A DNA stretch of 49,705 nucleotides, from assembly GCA_017642425.1 (NCBI GenBank), contig JAGCPB010000112.1:1-49705 (forward strand), read 5' to 3'. The position numbers and the translations under genes are program-made. Source of the DNA: Bacteroidaceae bacterium (GTDB taxonomy: Bacteria; Bacteroidota; Bacteroidia; Bacteroidales; Bacteroidaceae). The notes under the pieces are model-generated. The model did not search any database. It saw only the letters and a program-made list of their open reading frames with translations, and was not told the DNA's origin. Shown here piece by piece: positions 48,428 to 49,705 of the stretch; the stretch's first letter is position 1, and each line of letters opens with the position of its first letter.

Positions 48428-49705
48428 ATGAAATTGACGATTAATGCAATGAATAGAGAATTTGACCCGGCGAGTGTGTATGTCTCGCTGTTTGAGCAGA
48501 AGTACCCGTATATGTCACAGGGGTACAAGGAGAAGGATAAGACCAGAGAATATCACATGTGCGTGAGATACCCCAAGGAGGCTCTGATTACTGATTTCCT
48601 GCAGCTGGGAACACGTTATATCCCGGAGCTGGAGATGGTATGGAAGGAAGAGGATGAGAAGAAACGCAGGCAGATCAAGGCCGATTTCCTGCCGTTTGCC
48701 ACCATATCATGCACTCTGCATACAAGGCTTAAAGAGGTTTCTCTGAAGGATAAGCTGAAGCATTATACCGGTCTGATTGTGCTGGACTTTGACCACGTTG
48801 ATAATGTGGAGGAGATGAAGCACGAGGTGGCCGCCCTGCCTTGGGTTTGGTATGTGGGCATTTCAGCCAGCAAGAGAGGGTTCTTTGCAATTGTTCCTAC
48901 CAACAACACAGATTATGAGAAGCACAAGCTTTACTGCCTGGCACTGGAGCATGAGATGCTGAAGCTGGGGCTGAAGCTTGACGACAAATGTTATTACGTG
49001 ACCTGCCCCAGGTTTATATCGTTTGATGATGAGCCGTTGTATAACAATCATTGCATCTACTACACCCTGCCGGAAGGATTCGAGGATGAGGTGAAGGATG
49101 AGCTGGCCATGAAGGTTCAAGAGCTGGATAAAGCCGACCGGATGCAAGAGAAAGTATCAAAGGAGAAAGCCGCACAGTTCAAGGCGGAGGAGCCCACTGA
49201 CCTGCTCAAGCAGAAGATTGAGGCGTATTGCAAGGAATGGGAAAGAAAGCAGGTGGTTCTGGATGACTACACAGACTGGCTGAAGATTGGGATGAGTCTG
49301 AGAAGGTTCACTGAATCCGGTTGGAGTTGGTTTGACAGGATTTCAATATTCAGCACCAAATACGACTTTGAGAACAACCGTAGGATCTGGGACGGAATGA
49401 GCCCTGAGGCGATACGGGTTCAGGTGGGGTCTTTCTTCTACATGTGTCACCGGTACGGGGTTATGCCCAACATTCATCAGATTTATGATGAGGTCCCTTT
49501 TCCGGTTGAGGTGTTCCCGCCGCACGTGCAGGACATCATAAGTGAGACGAACCGATGCCTGAACTTCACGAAGGATCATATTGCATCGAGCCTTCTGTTC
49601 GTGGCCAGCATTGCTATAGGAAACAGCCTGGAAGTGCAGTTCAAGAACAACTGGAGGGATAAGGCCATCCTCTATATGGCTTTGGTTGGTAAGCCCGGCA
49701 CGAAC
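48428..49705 (+). CDS. BT4734/BF3469-type protein with DUF3987 domain, 5' part
   Basis: The open frame from the ATG at 48428 runs off the right edge (426 codons so far) without a stop. The N-terminal part (about 50-230) includes KADFLPFATISCTLHTR, YTGLIVLDFDHVDNVEEMK and WYVGISASKRGFFAIV, matching the BT4734/VirE-N family, a primase-like fold with the acidic pair DFDH. A middle PriCT-like segment (QKIEAYCKEWERKQ, DWLKIGMSLRRF) follows. From about 355 the DUF3987 helicase-like domain starts (FPVEVFPPHVQDIISE, ASSLLFVASIAIGNSLEV), and the frame ends at MALVGKPGTN, the start of its P-loop. Such proteins replicate or mobilise Bacteroides elements. Confidence 0.85.
   Translation, partial: MKLTINAMNREFDPASVYVSLFEQKYPYMSQGYKEKDKTREYHMCVRYPKEALITDFLQLGTRYIPELEMVWKEEDEKKRRQIKADFLPFATISCTLHTRLKEVSLKDKLKHYTGLIVLDFDHVDNVEEMKHEVAALPWVWYVGISASKRGFFAIVPTNNTDYEKHKLYCLALEHEMLKLGLKLDDKCYYVTCPRFISFDDEPLYNNHCIYYTLPEGFEDEVKDELAMKVQELDKADRMQEKVSKEKAAQFKAEEPTDLLKQKIEAYCKEWERKQVVLDDYTDWLKIGMSLRRFTESGWSWFDRISIFSTKYDFENNRRIWDGMSPEAIRVQVGSFFYMCHRYGVMPNIHQIYDEVPFPVEVFPPHVQDIISETNRCLNFTKDHIASSLLFVASIAIGNSLEVQFKNNWRDKAILYMALVGKPGTN

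Overview
The window is a stretch of Bacteroidota (order Bacteroidales) chromosome. This rests on the gene set (a long-form NusB, and proteins with DUF3276, DUF5606, DUF4199, DUF4369 and DUF4954 domains), on the gene order nusB-yajC-ybbR-coaE-DUF5606 and rplY-pth-S4, and on many Bacteroidetes-type promoters (-7 box TAnnTTTG, in three places with TTTG exactly 19 bases upstream). The genus cannot be fixed from the sequence alone; a Prevotella- or Bacteroides-like gut or rumen organism is likely.

Positions 1-4050 hold the 5' part of dnaK, a REP-associated tyrosine transposase (RAYT) gene, recA, and three arrays of an 83/84-base hairpin repeat (10 units). Two arrays flank the RAYT gene. The third lies in inverted orientation on the far side of recA, next to the tex promoter. 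Positions 4076-15577 hold tex-pgeF, an aquaporin, a SIS-domain sugar isomerase with a DUF4954 gene, the leftward nusB-yajC-ybbR-coaE-DUF5606 operon and a DUF3276 gene. Positions 16024-25752 hold the ribosomal protein L25-pth-S4 operon, an SDR oxidoreductase, pepT, a probable SRP RNA on the minus strand, a DUF4199-glycosyltransferase-mntP-apbE run, an acyl-CoA synthetase and rubrerythrin. Positions 25898-33657 include an unrecognised exported protein, a hipBA toxin-antitoxin pair with a clear promoter and candidate operator, mfd, and a DUF2975/XRE pair. Positions 33732-43681 hold glycosyltransferase-pyrC-plsC, a DUF4369 lipoprotein, a DivIC/FtsB-like protein, dnaX, the kdgK-kdgA pair and several envelope proteins.

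From 43768 to the right end the window enters integrated mobile DNA. It contains two related tyrosine recombinases in tandem, a tRNA 3'-end-like fragment between them, a helix-turn-helix excisionase-like protein and the start of a BT4734/DUF3987-type replication protein.

The most unusual content is intergenic. (1) There is the RAYT gene with its likely repeat arrays. (2) A four-hairpin structured repeat occurs in two copies exactly 4300 bases apart; two of its stems keep pairing although their sequences differ. (3) A family of small inverted repeats with a GGGACGGTTCT centre sits beside promoters, and in one case supplies a perfect -33 box. (4) Two elements have 29-base terminal inverted repeats around 126-142 bases. 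(5) A facing pair of GGGGTCAGACCCC repeats is present. No rRNA operon, complete tRNA or CRISPR array was seen.
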